DNA of 64,000 nucleotides, taken from positions 62,001-126,000 of the forward strand of contig NZ_JBFRYC010000006.1 of the NCBI RefSeq assembly GCF_040892615.1, written 5' to 3'. Shown here in pieces: positions 8,002 to 16,054 of this stretch. The notes beneath the pieces are model-generated. The model saw only the letters and a list, made by a program, of their open reading frames with translations. It was not told where the DNA came from and did not search any database. The stretch's first letter is position 1. Every line of letters starts with the position of its first letter. Made by a program: the position numbers and the translations under genes. The stretch comes from Thioclava arctica (lineage in GTDB: Bacteria > Pseudomonadota > Alphaproteobacteria > Rhodobacterales > Rhodobacteraceae).

Positions 8002-9288
8002 TTGAGCGATCTACATTCCTCTGAACGCGCGCCCACGCGTGCTTTCGTCCTCCATCCCGACATCCCGTCGCGAGAGGGGCCTCGTCATTTGCCGAAATTT
8101 GCGCTCGCCGAGGCGGTGTCTTTGGCGCATGCGTTGCCCGGTCTTGAGGTGATCGGCGGGCAGATCGTGCGCCTGCCCAAACCCCATCCGGGCCATCTGT
8201 TTGGCACCGGCAAAATGGCCGAGCTGAAAGCGCAGCTTGAGGCAGATGAGATTGAGTTGGTGCTGGTCGACGGACCGGTCTCGCCGGTGCAGCAGCGCAA
8301 TCTGGAGAAGGAATGGGGCGTCAAGCTGCTTGATCGCACCGGGCTGATTCTCGAAATCTTTGCCGATCGCGCGCGCACCCGTGAGGGCGTTTTGCAGGTG
8401 GAATTGGCCGCGCTCAGCTATCAGCGTACGCGTCTGGTGCGCGCCTGGACCCACCTGGAACGCCAGCGCGGCGGGCTTGGCTTTGTCGGTGGCCCCGGCG
8501 AAACCCAGATCGAGGCGGACCGACGTGCGATTGACGATCAGATGGTGCGTCTGCGCAGGCAATTGGCGCGCGTTGTGAAAACCCGCGAACTGCACCGGGC
8601 CGCGCGCCGTAAGATCCCGTTCCCGATTGTCGCACTGGTGGGCTATACCAATGCGGGCAAATCGACGCTGTTCAACACCGTGACGGGGGCGGATGTTCTG
8701 GCCAAGGACATGCTGTTTGCCACGCTCGATCCGACGATGCGCGGCCTGACACTGCCTTCAGGGCGCAAGGTCATTATGTCGGATACGGTGGGGTTTATTT
8801 CCGATTTGCCCCATGAACTGGTCGCGGCCTTTCGCGCCACGCTCGAAGAGGTGCTCGAGGCGGATCTGATCTTGCATGTGCGCGACATCGCCCATCCCGA
8901 AACTGAGGAACAGGCAGCCGATGTGAACGACATTCTGGCCACGTTGGGCGTGGATGAGGATGTGGTCGCGTTGGAGGTCTGGAACAAGATCGACGCGCTC
9001 GAGCCCGATCAACGCGCGGCCCTGCAAGTGCAAGCCAGCCGTGAGCCCGAGATTGAGGCGATTTCGGCGCTGACCGGGGCGGGGCTTGATGACCTGCTGA
9101 GTGCAATTGACAGCCGTTTGGCGGAAGAAAAGCTGTTTGAGACCTTGGATCTGACCTTTGAACAGGGGCGCAAACACGCGTGGCTGCATGAACAGAACGT
9201 GGTGCGCGCCGAGCGTCAGACAAAAACCGGCTGGCGCTGTGATGTCGAATGGAGCGCTGAACAGCGAAATCGTTTTCGCGCGCTTTAA
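8002..9288 (+). CDS. hflX: GTPase HflX
   Basis: A ribosome-associated GTPase of 428 residues that splits stalled or idle 70S ribosomes. It has an N-terminal HflX domain (about residues 1-200) ending with the family motif GGPGETQIEADRR. This is followed by a G domain with G1 GYTNAGKST (about 214-222), G3 DTVGF and G4 NKID (about 330). The start is a TTG at 8002; the GTG at 7991 is followed by a stop in its own frame, and no in-frame ATG occurs before the conserved region. It sits 11 bases after hfq, the classical hfq-hflX pair. It is followed by a 60-base convergent gap. Confidence 0.95.
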   Translation: MSDLHSSERAPTRAFVLHPDIPSREGPRHLPKFALAEAVSLAHALPGLEVIGGQIVRLPKPHPGHLFGTGKMAELKAQLEADEIELVLVDGPVSPVQQRNLEKEWGVKLLDRTGLILEIFADRARTREGVLQVELAALSYQRTRLVRAWTHLERQRGGLGFVGGPGETQIEADRRAIDDQMVRLRRQLARVVKTRELHRAARRKIPFPIVALVGYTNAGKSTLFNTVTGADVLAKDMLFATLDPTMRGLTLPSGRKVIMSDTVGFISDLPHELVAAFRATLEEVLEADLILHVRDIAHPETEEQAADVNDILATLGVDEDVVALEVWNKIDALEPDQRAALQVQASREPEIEAISALTGAGLDDLLSAIDSRLAEEKLFETLDLTFEQGRKHAWLHEQNVVRAERQTKTGWRCDVEWSAEQRNRFRAL

Positions 9289-9348
9289 CAAGTGCTTGCT
9301 GGACGTAGCTCAACGCAGTGCGGCTTGATCCTGCATCCTTTCGGAGGC

Positions 9349-10071
9349 TTAGGTCGGCTCGCGCACGATGCGAAACATCGCGCGCCGCTCATCTGGTGTC
9401 ATCTCGGCAAGATGCTCGCGCGGTGACTTGGGCGCGCTGACGTTTTGCATTGGGGGCTTGCCAAAGGGCGTTTGGGTCTCCGAAAATCCCTGCAAATTGG
9501 GGCGCAGCGGGGCCGGGGTTTCGGTGGCGGGTTGCGCTTGGATCTCGATCTTCGTCATGCGCACATTGGTAACCTCAAAACGACGCGGCGTGCGGCCAAT
9601 TTCGCCTTCTGCCACGAAACAACCCAGGGCCCGGCTGACATCGCCGAAATCTGAGGTGAGCGGCAAAATCAGCAAACGCGCCATCATCTCGGGTTTGCCG
9701 ATGCTGGTCTCGGCGCATAGCTCAACCTCGGCAATCGCGGGATCGGAAAAGACGGCTTCGGTGATCTTGGCAATCTGCTTGCGCCCCTCGGGGGCAAACA
9801 ACGCACTGAGCGGCATGCCGCGCACCTCCATGCCCATCAAATCGTTCAGATGCATCCCGGCGAGGCGAAACCGCCCCATGCCCGGCGCCACGCGTTCCAA
9901 AACGAACGAGAACTCCAGCGCGCGCTCAATGCCTCGGGGGTTGACCTCAGAGCGCGGCGGCACCGCGCGCCCTTTGCGCAGCGCTTCCCAATAGGCGCGC
10001 AACTCATTTCTGACCCGACGTCCCGTGCCAGAACCTATAGTAATCACTCTACTATCGCTGTCGTTTTCCAT
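9349..10071 (-). CDS. PAS-domain protein of unknown function (PAS_5-like)
   Basis: A protein of about 240 residues with no membrane segment and no output domain that I recognise. The first 150 residues (LRAYWEALRKGRAVPPRSEVNP onward) match the alphaproteobacterial single-PAS family (PF07310, PAS_5 type) in my recollection; members sit near cell-cycle or stress genes without a settled role. The C-terminal 90 residues are proline-rich and low in structure, ending in a basic and acidic helix (REHLAEMTPDERRAMFRIV). The ATG at 10071 (MENDSDSR) is preferred because it follows an AGG at proper distance; an ATG pair at 10113 and 10110 lacks a ribosome-binding site. It is divergent from yicC. Confidence 0.65.
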   Translation of the reverse strand: MENDSDSRVITIGSGTGRRVRNELRAYWEALRKGRAVPPRSEVNPRGIERALEFSFVLERVAPGMGRFRLAGMHLNDLMGMEVRGMPLSALFAPEGRKQIAKITEAVFSDPAIAEVELCAETSIGKPEMMARLLILPLTSDFGDVSRALGCFVAEGEIGRTPRRFEVTNVRMTKIEIQAQPATETPAPLRPNLQGFSETQTPFGKPPMQNVSAPKSPREHLAEMTPDERRAMFRIVREPT

Positions 10072-10255
10072 TTCATACCTGCCATTGCGAGCGCGTATCG
10101 GCGGTGTCATCATAACACGATATTGCCGTTTTGCTGTTATCTGAACCGTCCCGTTCGGTGACCTGTTCCAATCGTTTGGCTTGACCGGCGGGGCTGAATT
10201 GTTACTGAACTCTTAATACGCCTATTTTTCGCTAAATGGAGAACAAAACCTTTAA

Positions 10256-11182
10256 ATGGTTAAGCAGCCCCAACCTCCCCGCGCCCCCATCCGCACCGTT
10301 TCGATGACGGGTTTTGCCTCTGGCCAAGGGGCGGGGCACGATCATGACTGGAGTTGGGAAATCCGTTCAGTCAATGGCAAGGGGTTGGATCTGCGCCTGC
10401 GCCTGCCGGAACTGGAGGGGCTAGAGGCAGGGGTGCGCCGCGAGGTCGCAGCCGTGGCAACGCGGGGCAATATTCAATTAACGCTGCGTCTGAGCCGACA
10501 AGGCGGGGGCGAGACGTTGCGCGTCAATCATCCTGCACTTGAAGCCGCCCTTGATGCGGTGATGGCCGCAGAAGTGGCGGCCAAAGATCGCGGCGTCACG
10601 ATTGTCGCGCCCAATCCCGTCGAAATTTTGGCGATGCGGGGCGTGTTGGAACAATCGCTCCCCCCTCTGTCAGACCCCAAAGCGCTGTGTGATGCGCTGC
10701 TGGATAATGTGCAAACGGTGCTGGCGGATTTTCTGGCGATGCGGATGGCGGAGGGGGCCGAACTGGGGCAGGTGATCGCCACCCAGATCGAGCGGATCAC
10801 CGAACTGACGCAAGCGGCCGAACACGCCGCCGCCGCCCGCCGCCCCGAGGTTGCGCGCGCCTTGCGTGACAGCCTTACGCGGGTGATGGAGGGGGCGCAT
10901 GGCGCTGATGAGGCACGCGTTTCCCAAGAACTTGCGCTTTTGGCGGTGAAGGCCGACATCACCGAAGAAATCGACCGGCTGCGCGCCCATATCGCCGCAG
11001 CCTGGGCCTTACTGTCCGATCCCGGAGCGGTGGGGCGCAAGTTTGAATTTCTCACCCAAGAATTCGTGCGCGAGGCCAATACATTATGTTCGAAATCAAA
11101 TGATGCGGCGTTGACGGCGATCGGGCTTGATCTGAAATACGCCATCGATCAGATGCGCGAACAGATTCAGAACGTGGAGTAA
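10256..11182 (+). CDS. yicC: YicC family endoribonuclease-like protein
   Basis: A member of the YicC/YloC family (DUF1732), 308 residues. In Escherichia coli YicC is linked to RNase activity and stationary-phase growth. The hallmark VSMTGFASG lies at residue 16 onward, and the C-terminal DUF1732 region EFLTQEFVREANTLCSKSND is fully conserved. The ATG at 10256 gives a 16-residue extension relative to the usual MTGF start; the ATG at 10304 is an alternative. It lies 4 bases before gmk, the usual yicC-gmk arrangement in alphaproteobacteria. Confidence 0.93.
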   Translation: MVKQPQPPRAPIRTVSMTGFASGQGAGHDHDWSWEIRSVNGKGLDLRLRLPELEGLEAGVRREVAAVATRGNIQLTLRLSRQGGGETLRVNHPALEAALDAVMAAEVAAKDRGVTIVAPNPVEILAMRGVLEQSLPPLSDPKALCDALLDNVQTVLADFLAMRMAEGAELGQVIATQIERITELTQAAEHAAAARRPEVARALRDSLTRVMEGAHGADEARVSQELALLAVKADITEEIDRLRAHIAAAWALLSDPGAVGRKFEFLTQEFVREANTLCSKSNDAALTAIGLDLKYAIDQMREQIQNVE

Positions 11183-11186
11183 GCTG

Positions 11187-11831
11187 ATGCAAACGCCTCG
11201 CCGTCGTGGCCTGCTGATAATCCTGTCTTCGCCCTCTGGCGCGGGCAAATCCACCTTGGCGCGTCGCTTGATGCAATGGGACCCGACACTGCGCTTTTCG
11301 GTGTCCGCCACCACTCGCCAACCGCGCAGCGGCGAAACGGATGGGGTGGAGTATTTCTTTAAGACGCGTTCAGAATTCGCGGCATTGGTCGAAGCGGATG
11401 GGATGCTCGAACATGCCGAGGTGTTTGGCAATTTCTACGGCACGCCCAAAGGCCCGGTGGAAACTGCGATGGCGCAGGGGCGCGATACGCTGTTTGATAT
11501 CGACTGGCAGGGTGGCCAGCAGATCCGCCGTTCGAGCTTGGCCAAGGATGTGGTCTCGATCTTTATCCTGCCGCCCTCGATTGCCGATCTCGAGTCGCGC
11601 TTGCGCACCCGCGCGCAAGATAGCGACGAGGTGATCGCAACGCGCATGGCGAAATCGCGCGATGAGATCAGCCATTGGGGCGAATATGATTATGTCATCA
11701 TCAACCGCGATGTGGACGCCGCCGAAGCCGAGCTGAAAACCATTCTCACCGCCGAGCGTGCCCGTGCGGATCGCCAACCCGGCCTGAACGAATTCGTTCG
11801 CGCCCTCAATGCGGAGTTTGATGCGCGATGA
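11187..11831 (+). CDS. gmk: Guanylate kinase
   Basis: Phosphorylates GMP to GDP with ATP in purine salvage and synthesis. The product has 214 residues. The P-loop SSPSGAGKSTLARRL is at residues 12-26. The GMP-binding stretch RQPRSGETDGVEYFF and the core DIDWQGGQQIR are intact. It begins 4 bases after yicC and its stop overlaps the start of the carbonic-anhydrase-like gene (ATGA at 11828), so the three genes are probably one transcript. Confidence 0.97.
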   Translation: MQTPRRRGLLIILSSPSGAGKSTLARRLMQWDPTLRFSVSATTRQPRSGETDGVEYFFKTRSEFAALVEADGMLEHAEVFGNFYGTPKGPVETAMAQGRDTLFDIDWQGGQQIRRSSLAKDVVSIFILPPSIADLESRLRTRAQDSDEVIATRMAKSRDEISHWGEYDYVIINRDVDAAEAELKTILTAERARADRQPGLNEFVRALNAEFDAR

Positions 11832-12349
11832 TCTATGAGCTTGATGGGATTGCCCCGCAAATTTCACCCGATGCCTGGGTCGCCGCCGATGCCAACCTGA
11901 TTGGCAAAGTGGTACTGGAGGGCGCGGCCTCGGTCTGGTTTGGCGCGACGCTGCGCGGCGACAATGAAGAAATCCGCGTTGGCGCGGGCTCGAATGTGCA
12001 GGAAAACGTGGTGTGCCATACCGATATGGGGTTTCCCTTGGTGATCGGGGCGAATTGCACGATTGGCCATAAGGCGATGCTGCATGGCTGCGTGATCGGG
12101 GACGGCTCGTTGATCGGGATGGGCGCGACGGTGTTGAACGGCGCCAAGATCGGGCGAGGTTGCTTGATCGGGGCGGGCGCGTTGATCACCGAGGGCAAGG
12201 AGATCCCCGACGGGTCTTTGGTGATGGGTGCGCCGGGCAAGGTGGTGCGCCAGCTTGATGCGGCCGCGCAGGACCAGCTTTTGCAATCGGCCGTTCACTA
12301 TCGCGAAAACGCGGCGCGCTTTGGCGCGGGGATGCGACCGATCAGCTAA
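11828..12349 (+). CDS. Gamma-class carbonic anhydrase-like hexapeptide protein
   Basis: A left-handed beta-helix protein of 173 residues (LbH, hexapeptide repeats) of the YrdA/CaiE/gamma-carbonic anhydrase group. The metal-ligand histidines are present in the order VCHTDMG, then TIGHKAMLHG, as in zinc-binding members. Repeats such as VIGANC, VIGDGS and KIGRGC follow through residue 125, with a short C-terminal helix. It overlaps the end of gmk by four bases. Many members show little or no carbonic anhydrase activity in assays, so the activity is uncertain; a role in bicarbonate supply in this CO2-fixing organism is only inference. Its 3' end overlaps the convergent gene that follows by four bases. 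Confidence 0.87.
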   Translation: MIYELDGIAPQISPDAWVAADANLIGKVVLEGAASVWFGATLRGDNEEIRVGAGSNVQENVVCHTDMGFPLVIGANCTIGHKAMLHGCVIGDGSLIGMGATVLNGAKIGRGCLIGAGALITEGKEIPDGSLVMGAPGKVVRQLDAAAQDQLLQSAVHYRENAARFGAGMRPIS

Positions 12350-12753
12350 TGATCGCGCTCGGATCCCGGTGGCACTTCGAAGATGTGGAAATCAAGTTTG
12401 GGAAATTCTGCCTTCACCTCGGTGCAGATCACTTTCGCGTTGGGCACCGGCGCGCAATAGGCCCGCACCGCGCCCTGATAGCCCAGATCGGTCAAAAGCC
12501 GCGCCAGATCGAGTATATCGAAGCGCACCGATAAAAGCGGTGCAAGAACCATCTCTGGGGCAATATCCGCAAGCAGTTCCGACGAGATCGATTCAAACTG
12601 CACCACGTTTAGGCTGAGCCCCTCAATCCCGTGCAGCGCGATTGGCAATTCGCGCACTGGATCGACCAACAGCATTCTTCGACAGTTGCTGAGCGCTTTG
12701 GAATGCAGGAAAACTGCGCGCAATGCCTGACGAGAATAGGGCAGTTGGGACAT
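12346..12753 (-). CDS. Conserved hypothetical protein, 135 aa
   Basis: I do not recognise a named family. The protein is 135 residues, mixed alpha/beta, with no signal peptide or membrane helix. It contains segments such as LLVDPVRELPIALHGIEGLSLNVV, alternating short strands and helices, and ends with PGSERDH. The pattern RFDILDLARLLTDLGYQGAVRAYC, followed by PNAKVICTEVKAEFPKLDF, looks like a flavodoxin-like or receiver-like alternation, but no phospho-acceptor cluster is evident. It converges on the gamma-carbonic-anhydrase gene with a 4-base overlap of stops. Codon use resembles the neighbours, so it is probably a real, lineage-specific gene. Confidence 0.6.
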   Translation of the reverse strand: MSQLPYSRQALRAVFLHSKALSNCRRMLLVDPVRELPIALHGIEGLSLNVVQFESISSELLADIAPEMVLAPLLSVRFDILDLARLLTDLGYQGAVRAYCAPVPNAKVICTEVKAEFPKLDFHIFEVPPGSERDH

Positions 12754-13003
12754 CGAATTCGGACACTTTCTTGACTCAATACACGTGTCGTCTGGCGTGG
12801 CGGATCTATGTCTTTCACCCGGATTACACGCTAGGGTTTAGCCCGCCCCTTTGCGGGCCTCAAGCGCAGTTTCGCAGTCTGCAAAATGAATGTCACACTA
12901 AAGGCTTAAGAAATACTAAACAGGTGACTATGGAATCGCCGCGACCCGTTTACACTTAACAGATTTTTCATCAACTGTGCACAAAGTCTTGAATGGAGCC
13001 TCA

Positions 13004-14056
13004 ATGAGCGATCCAAATATCTCTGCGCTGATTGAGATTTTGCCCCATGCAGCGCTGGTCATCGGGCATGATGAACGTATCGTGGCGATCAACCCCGAGG
13101 CCCGGCGGATCTTTGGCGCGCATGCGCTGGCACGGTCTTATGTTACAATTTTGCGGCAACCCGATTTTGGTGTCGCTGTTGAAGGCGCGCTTCGGGGCGA
13201 ACAACCAGACCGTGTGCGCTTGCGTCTGATCGCGCGGGATGGCGGGCACAGCGTGCAATTGGCCAGCGTGGTAGCGCTCGCGCCAGAGTTGTCGGGCGGC
13301 AAGGGCGGGGTGTTGGTGAGCTTTGAAGATATCACGGCGCTGGAAACGGCAGTCGAGATGCGGCGCGATTTTGTGGCCAATGTCAGCCATGAATTGCGCA
13401 CGCCGCTGACCGCCTTGATGGGCTTTATCGAGACGTTGCGCACCGCCGCGCGCGATGATCCCGCCGCGCGCGACCGTTTCCTGAGCATCATGGAGCGGGA
13501 GGCGGCGCGTATGAACCGTTTGGTGGGCGATCTTTTGTCGCTCAGCCGGGTTGAGGGCGAAGAGCGGATGCGCCCAACCGGCATGGTCGATATCAGCGCT
13601 GTGTTGCGCTCGGTGATGCAAACGCTTGAACATAGCGCGCAATCGGCATCGGTGACCCTGATCCGTGAGGGCGAGGGCGGGGAGATGAAAGTGCCCGGCG
13701 ATTGCGATCAGTTGACCCAAGTCTTCACCAACCTGATCGAGAATGCGATCAAATATGGCGGGCAGGGCGGTGAGGTGCGTGTCGCCGTGAGCCGTCTGGC
13801 CAGTGAGCCAGTGCTGCGCGGTCGGGCCCTGCGCATCGAAGTCACTGATCGCGGCGAGGGGATTGATCCGCTGCAACTGCCGCGCCTGACCGAACGGTTT
13901 TACCGTGTCGACACCCATCGCTCGCGCGAGAAAGGCGGCACTGGGCTGGGGCTTGCGATCGTCAAGCATATCGTGGCGCGCCATCGTGGCCGGATGCGGA
14001 TCGAAAGCACGCCGGGCGAGGGCAGCAAGTTCACCATCATCCTGCCCGAAACCTGA
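13004..14056 (+). CDS. phoR: PhoR-like sensor histidine kinase
   Basis: A histidine kinase of 350 residues resembling PhoR, the phosphate-limitation sensor, although phosphate sensing cannot be shown here. It has an N-terminal PAS domain (ILPHAALVIGHDERIVAINPEA, residues about 10-110). The HisKA motif NVSHELRTPLTALMGF follows near residue 130, and the HATPase boxes are N (FTNLIENAIKYGG), G1 (DRGEGID) and G2 (GGTGLGLAIVKHI). No transmembrane helix is visible, so it is likely soluble or membrane-associated through partners. The ATG at 13004 has a GGAG six bases upstream; a GTG at 12977 is less likely. In many relatives phoR is followed by pst-phoU-phoB; here the next gene is rpsB, so the kinase stands alone. 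Confidence 0.8.
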   Translation: MSDPNISALIEILPHAALVIGHDERIVAINPEARRIFGAHALARSYVTILRQPDFGVAVEGALRGEQPDRVRLRLIARDGGHSVQLASVVALAPELSGGKGGVLVSFEDITALETAVEMRRDFVANVSHELRTPLTALMGFIETLRTAARDDPAARDRFLSIMEREAARMNRLVGDLLSLSRVEGEERMRPTGMVDISAVLRSVMQTLEHSAQSASVTLIREGEGGEMKVPGDCDQLTQVFTNLIENAIKYGGQGGEVRVAVSRLASEPVLRGRALRIEVTDRGEGIDPLQLPRLTERFYRVDTHRSREKGGTGLGLAIVKHIVARHRGRMRIESTPGEGSKFTIILPET

Positions 14057-14113
14057 AGCGCGCCCCACTTTGACCCGTTTGGCGCTTAATCGGGGCAGAG
14101 TCGCCCATTTGGC

Positions 14114-14142
14114 TTGCCAAGCCTGCGCACAGCGTCTATATC
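14114..14142 (+). promoter_or_regulatory. Candidate promoter for rpsB-tsf
   Basis: TTGCCA at 14114-14119 and TATATC at 14137-14142 are spaced by 17 bases, a good sigma-70 match. Transcription would begin near 14150 and give a leader of about 110 bases before rpsB. Confidence 0.5.
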
Positions 14143-14184
14143 GCGCGCACTTCACAGGCGGAGGCGGGCCAATGGGAGAGACAT

Positions 14185-14207
14185 CCCCAAAGGTCCACCG
14201 GTTGGGG
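14185..14207 (+). promoter_or_regulatory. Hairpin in the rpsB leader
   Basis: CCCCAA at 14185-14190 pairs with TTGGGG at 14202-14207 around an 11-base loop. The hairpin lies inside the predicted untranslated leader of rpsB and is not followed by a T-run. A protein-binding autoregulatory site for ribosomal protein S2 is possible, since S2 autoregulation through the mRNA leader is known in other bacteria, but the motif here is not recognisably the known one. Confidence 0.35.
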
Positions 14208-14259
14208 CATCTGCCCTGAAATCCTCTGCTCAGGCGCAAACCGGAAAAGGAAATTGGAC

Positions 14260-15036
14260 ATGGCGCTTCCTGAATTCTCCATGCGTCAGCTCTTGGAAGC
14301 TGGCGTTCACTACGGTCACCAAACGCAACGCTGGAACCCCCGCATGGGCGAGTTCATCTATGGCGAGCGGAATGGCATCCACATTCTCGACCTGACGCAA
14401 ACCGTCCCGATGCTGGACGCAGCGCTGCAAATCGTGCGCGACACGGTCGCCAAGAACGGCCGCGTGCTGTTCGTGGGCACCAAGCGTCAAGCGGCTAAGC
14501 CGATCGCGGATGCTGCCGAGAAATGCGCACAGTATTACATGAACCACCGTTGGCTGGGCGGCACGCTCACCAACTGGAAAACTGTTTCGCAGTCGATCAA
14601 GCGTCTCAACGAGATCGATGAGAAGCTGGAAAACGGCGCAGGCGGTCTGACCAAGAAAGAGCGTCTCGGTCTTGAGCGCGATCAGACGAAACTGCAGGCC
14701 TCGCTTGGCGGGATCCGCGAAATGGGCGGTCTGCCGGACCTGCTGTTCGTGATCGACGTTAACAAGGAAGACCTCGCTATCGCCGAAGCCAAGAAGCTGG
14801 GCATTCCGGTTGTGGCTGTGGTTGACACCAACTGCTCGCCCAAGGGCGTGGATTACATCATTCCGGGCAACGACGATGCGGCGCGTGCGATTGCGCTTTA
14901 TTGCGATCTGGTGTCGCGCGCGGCACTTGACGGCATGACCGCACAGATGGGCGCTGCTGGCGTTGATCTTGGCGCTCTGACCGACACCCCGGTTGAAGAG
15001 ACCCTGGACGTGACCGAAGCCCCGGCAGAAGCCTGA
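14260..15036 (+). CDS. rpsB: 30S ribosomal protein S2
   Basis: Ribosomal protein S2, 258 residues, a component of the small subunit needed for binding of S1. The start MALPEFSMRQLLEAGVHYGH and the conserved block NHRWLGGTLTNWKTVSQSI are diagnostic, as is DTNCSPKGVDYIIPGNDDA. The ATG at 14260 follows a purine-rich AAAAGGAAA; an upstream in-frame TTG at 14254 is discounted. The C-terminal acidic tail (TPVEETLDVTEAPAEA) is typical of alphaproteobacteria. It is followed by tsf, with a hairpin in the 72-base gap. Confidence 0.98.
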   Translation: MALPEFSMRQLLEAGVHYGHQTQRWNPRMGEFIYGERNGIHILDLTQTVPMLDAALQIVRDTVAKNGRVLFVGTKRQAAKPIADAAEKCAQYYMNHRWLGGTLTNWKTVSQSIKRLNEIDEKLENGAGGLTKKERLGLERDQTKLQASLGGIREMGGLPDLLFVIDVNKEDLAIAEAKKLGIPVVAVVDTNCSPKGVDYIIPGNDDAARAIALYCDLVSRAALDGMTAQMGAAGVDLGALTDTPVEETLDVTEAPAEA

Positions 15037-15060
15037 GCCACGCTGTCACTCAGTTGACAT

Positions 15061-15082
15061 GAGGGCGGGATACCCCGCCCTC
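15061..15082 (+). terminator. rpsB-tsf intergenic hairpin (attenuator-like)
   Basis: GAGGGCGGG (15061-15069) and CCCGCCCTC (15074-15082) form a perfect nine-pair stem with an ATAC loop. There is no T-run, so it probably acts as a partial terminator or processing/stability element that sets the ratio of S2 to EF-Ts. Confidence 0.5.
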
Positions 15083-15108
15083 CAAGACTTCATTAAGGAG
15101 ATCCGACC

Positions 15109-15990
15109 ATGGCGATTACTGCCGCTCAGGTTAAGGAACTGCGCGAATCCACCGGCGCAGGCATGATGGACGCGAAAAAAGCGTTGACCGAAACGGATGG
15201 CGATATGGAAGCCGCCGTTGACTGGCTGCGCACCAAAGGGCTTGCGAAAGCGGCCAAAAAATCGGGCCGTGTGGCTGCCGAAGGTCTTGTGGCCGTCGCT
15301 GTCAGCAATGGCAAAGGGGTCGCCATCGAGGTGAACTCGGAAACTGATTTTGTCGCGAAGAACGCTGACTTCCAGAAACTCGTCGCCGATATCGCCGAAG
15401 TGGCGCTGGAAACCGGTGAGTCGGTCGAAGTGGTGAAGGCTGCGCATCTGAACGGCAAGACCGTTGAAGATGTGCTGACCGGTGCCATCGCACGGATCGG
15501 CGAAAACATGACGCTGCGCCGGATGCACATGCTGGAAGGCGACGAGATCGTGCATTACGTCCACAATGCCGCCACCGATGGCATGGGCAAAATCGGCGTT
15601 CTGGTTGCGATGAAAGGTGCTGACAATGGCATCGGCAAACAGATCGCGATGCATATCGCAGCGACCAACCCGGCCGCTCTGTCCGAAGCCGATCTCGACC
15701 CGGCCGTCGTTGAGAAGGAAAAGCAGGTCCAGATGGACATCGCACGCGAATCGGGCAAGCCCGAGGCCGTGATCGAGAAGATGCTCGAAGGCCGGATGAA
15801 GAAATTCGTCGCTGAAGTGACCCTGCTCAACCAGCAATTCGTCATCAACCCCGACCTGACCGTGGCGCAAGCTGCCAAAGAGGCTGGCGTTGAAGTGACG
15901 GGCTTTGTGCGCATGGAAGTGGGCGAAGGCATCGAGAAAAAAGAAGAAGATTTCGCCGCTGAGGTCGCCAAGACCGCCGCTGGCGCCTGA
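15109..15990 (+). CDS. tsf: Translation elongation factor Ts
   Basis: EF-Ts, 293 residues, the guanine-nucleotide exchange factor for EF-Tu. The start MAITAAQVKELRESTGAGMM, with the UBA-like domain through residue 50, and the TDFVAKNADF motif near residue 80 that contacts EF-Tu are present. The ATG follows a strong AAGGAG. It is the second gene of the rpsB-tsf operon and is followed by a rho-independent terminator. Confidence 0.98.
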   Translation: MAITAAQVKELRESTGAGMMDAKKALTETDGDMEAAVDWLRTKGLAKAAKKSGRVAAEGLVAVAVSNGKGVAIEVNSETDFVAKNADFQKLVADIAEVALETGESVEVVKAAHLNGKTVEDVLTGAIARIGENMTLRRMHMLEGDEIVHYVHNAATDGMGKIGVLVAMKGADNGIGKQIAMHIAATNPAALSEADLDPAVVEKEKQVQMDIARESGKPEAVIEKMLEGRMKKFVAEVTLLNQQFVINPDLTVAQAAKEAGVEVTGFVRMEVGEGIEKKEEDFAAEVAKTAAGA

Positions 15991-16009
15991 TCCTGATCTT
16001 CGTTTGAAA

Positions 16010-16044
16010 GCCGCCGCTCTCCTGCAAAGGGGGGCGGCATTTTT
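16010..16044 (+). terminator. Rho-independent terminator after tsf
   Basis: GCCGCC at 16010-16015 pairs with GGCGGC at 16033-16038, with extra C/G pairing inside the loop, followed by ATTTTT at 16039-16044. It lies 20 bases after the tsf stop and 11 bases before the stop of the convergent luxR-type gene. Confidence 0.8.
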
Positions 16045-16054
16045 CATGGCGCAG

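Noticed and set aside
9297..9350. A tRNA-like string (GGACGTAGCTCAACGC) after hflX
   Set aside because: It resembles a D-arm, but no anticodon arm, T-arm or acceptor pairing can be built around it.
12890..12965. Possible CtrA or Pho-box site upstream of the PhoR-like gene
   Set aside because: TTAAGAAATACTAAA matches the CtrA spacing only with a mismatch in the second half, and no proper Pho-box repeat is present.
14056..14087. AAGCGC/GCGCTT stem after the PhoR-like gene as a terminator
   Set aside because: Six weak pairs, a 20-base loop and no T-run make it unconvincing.
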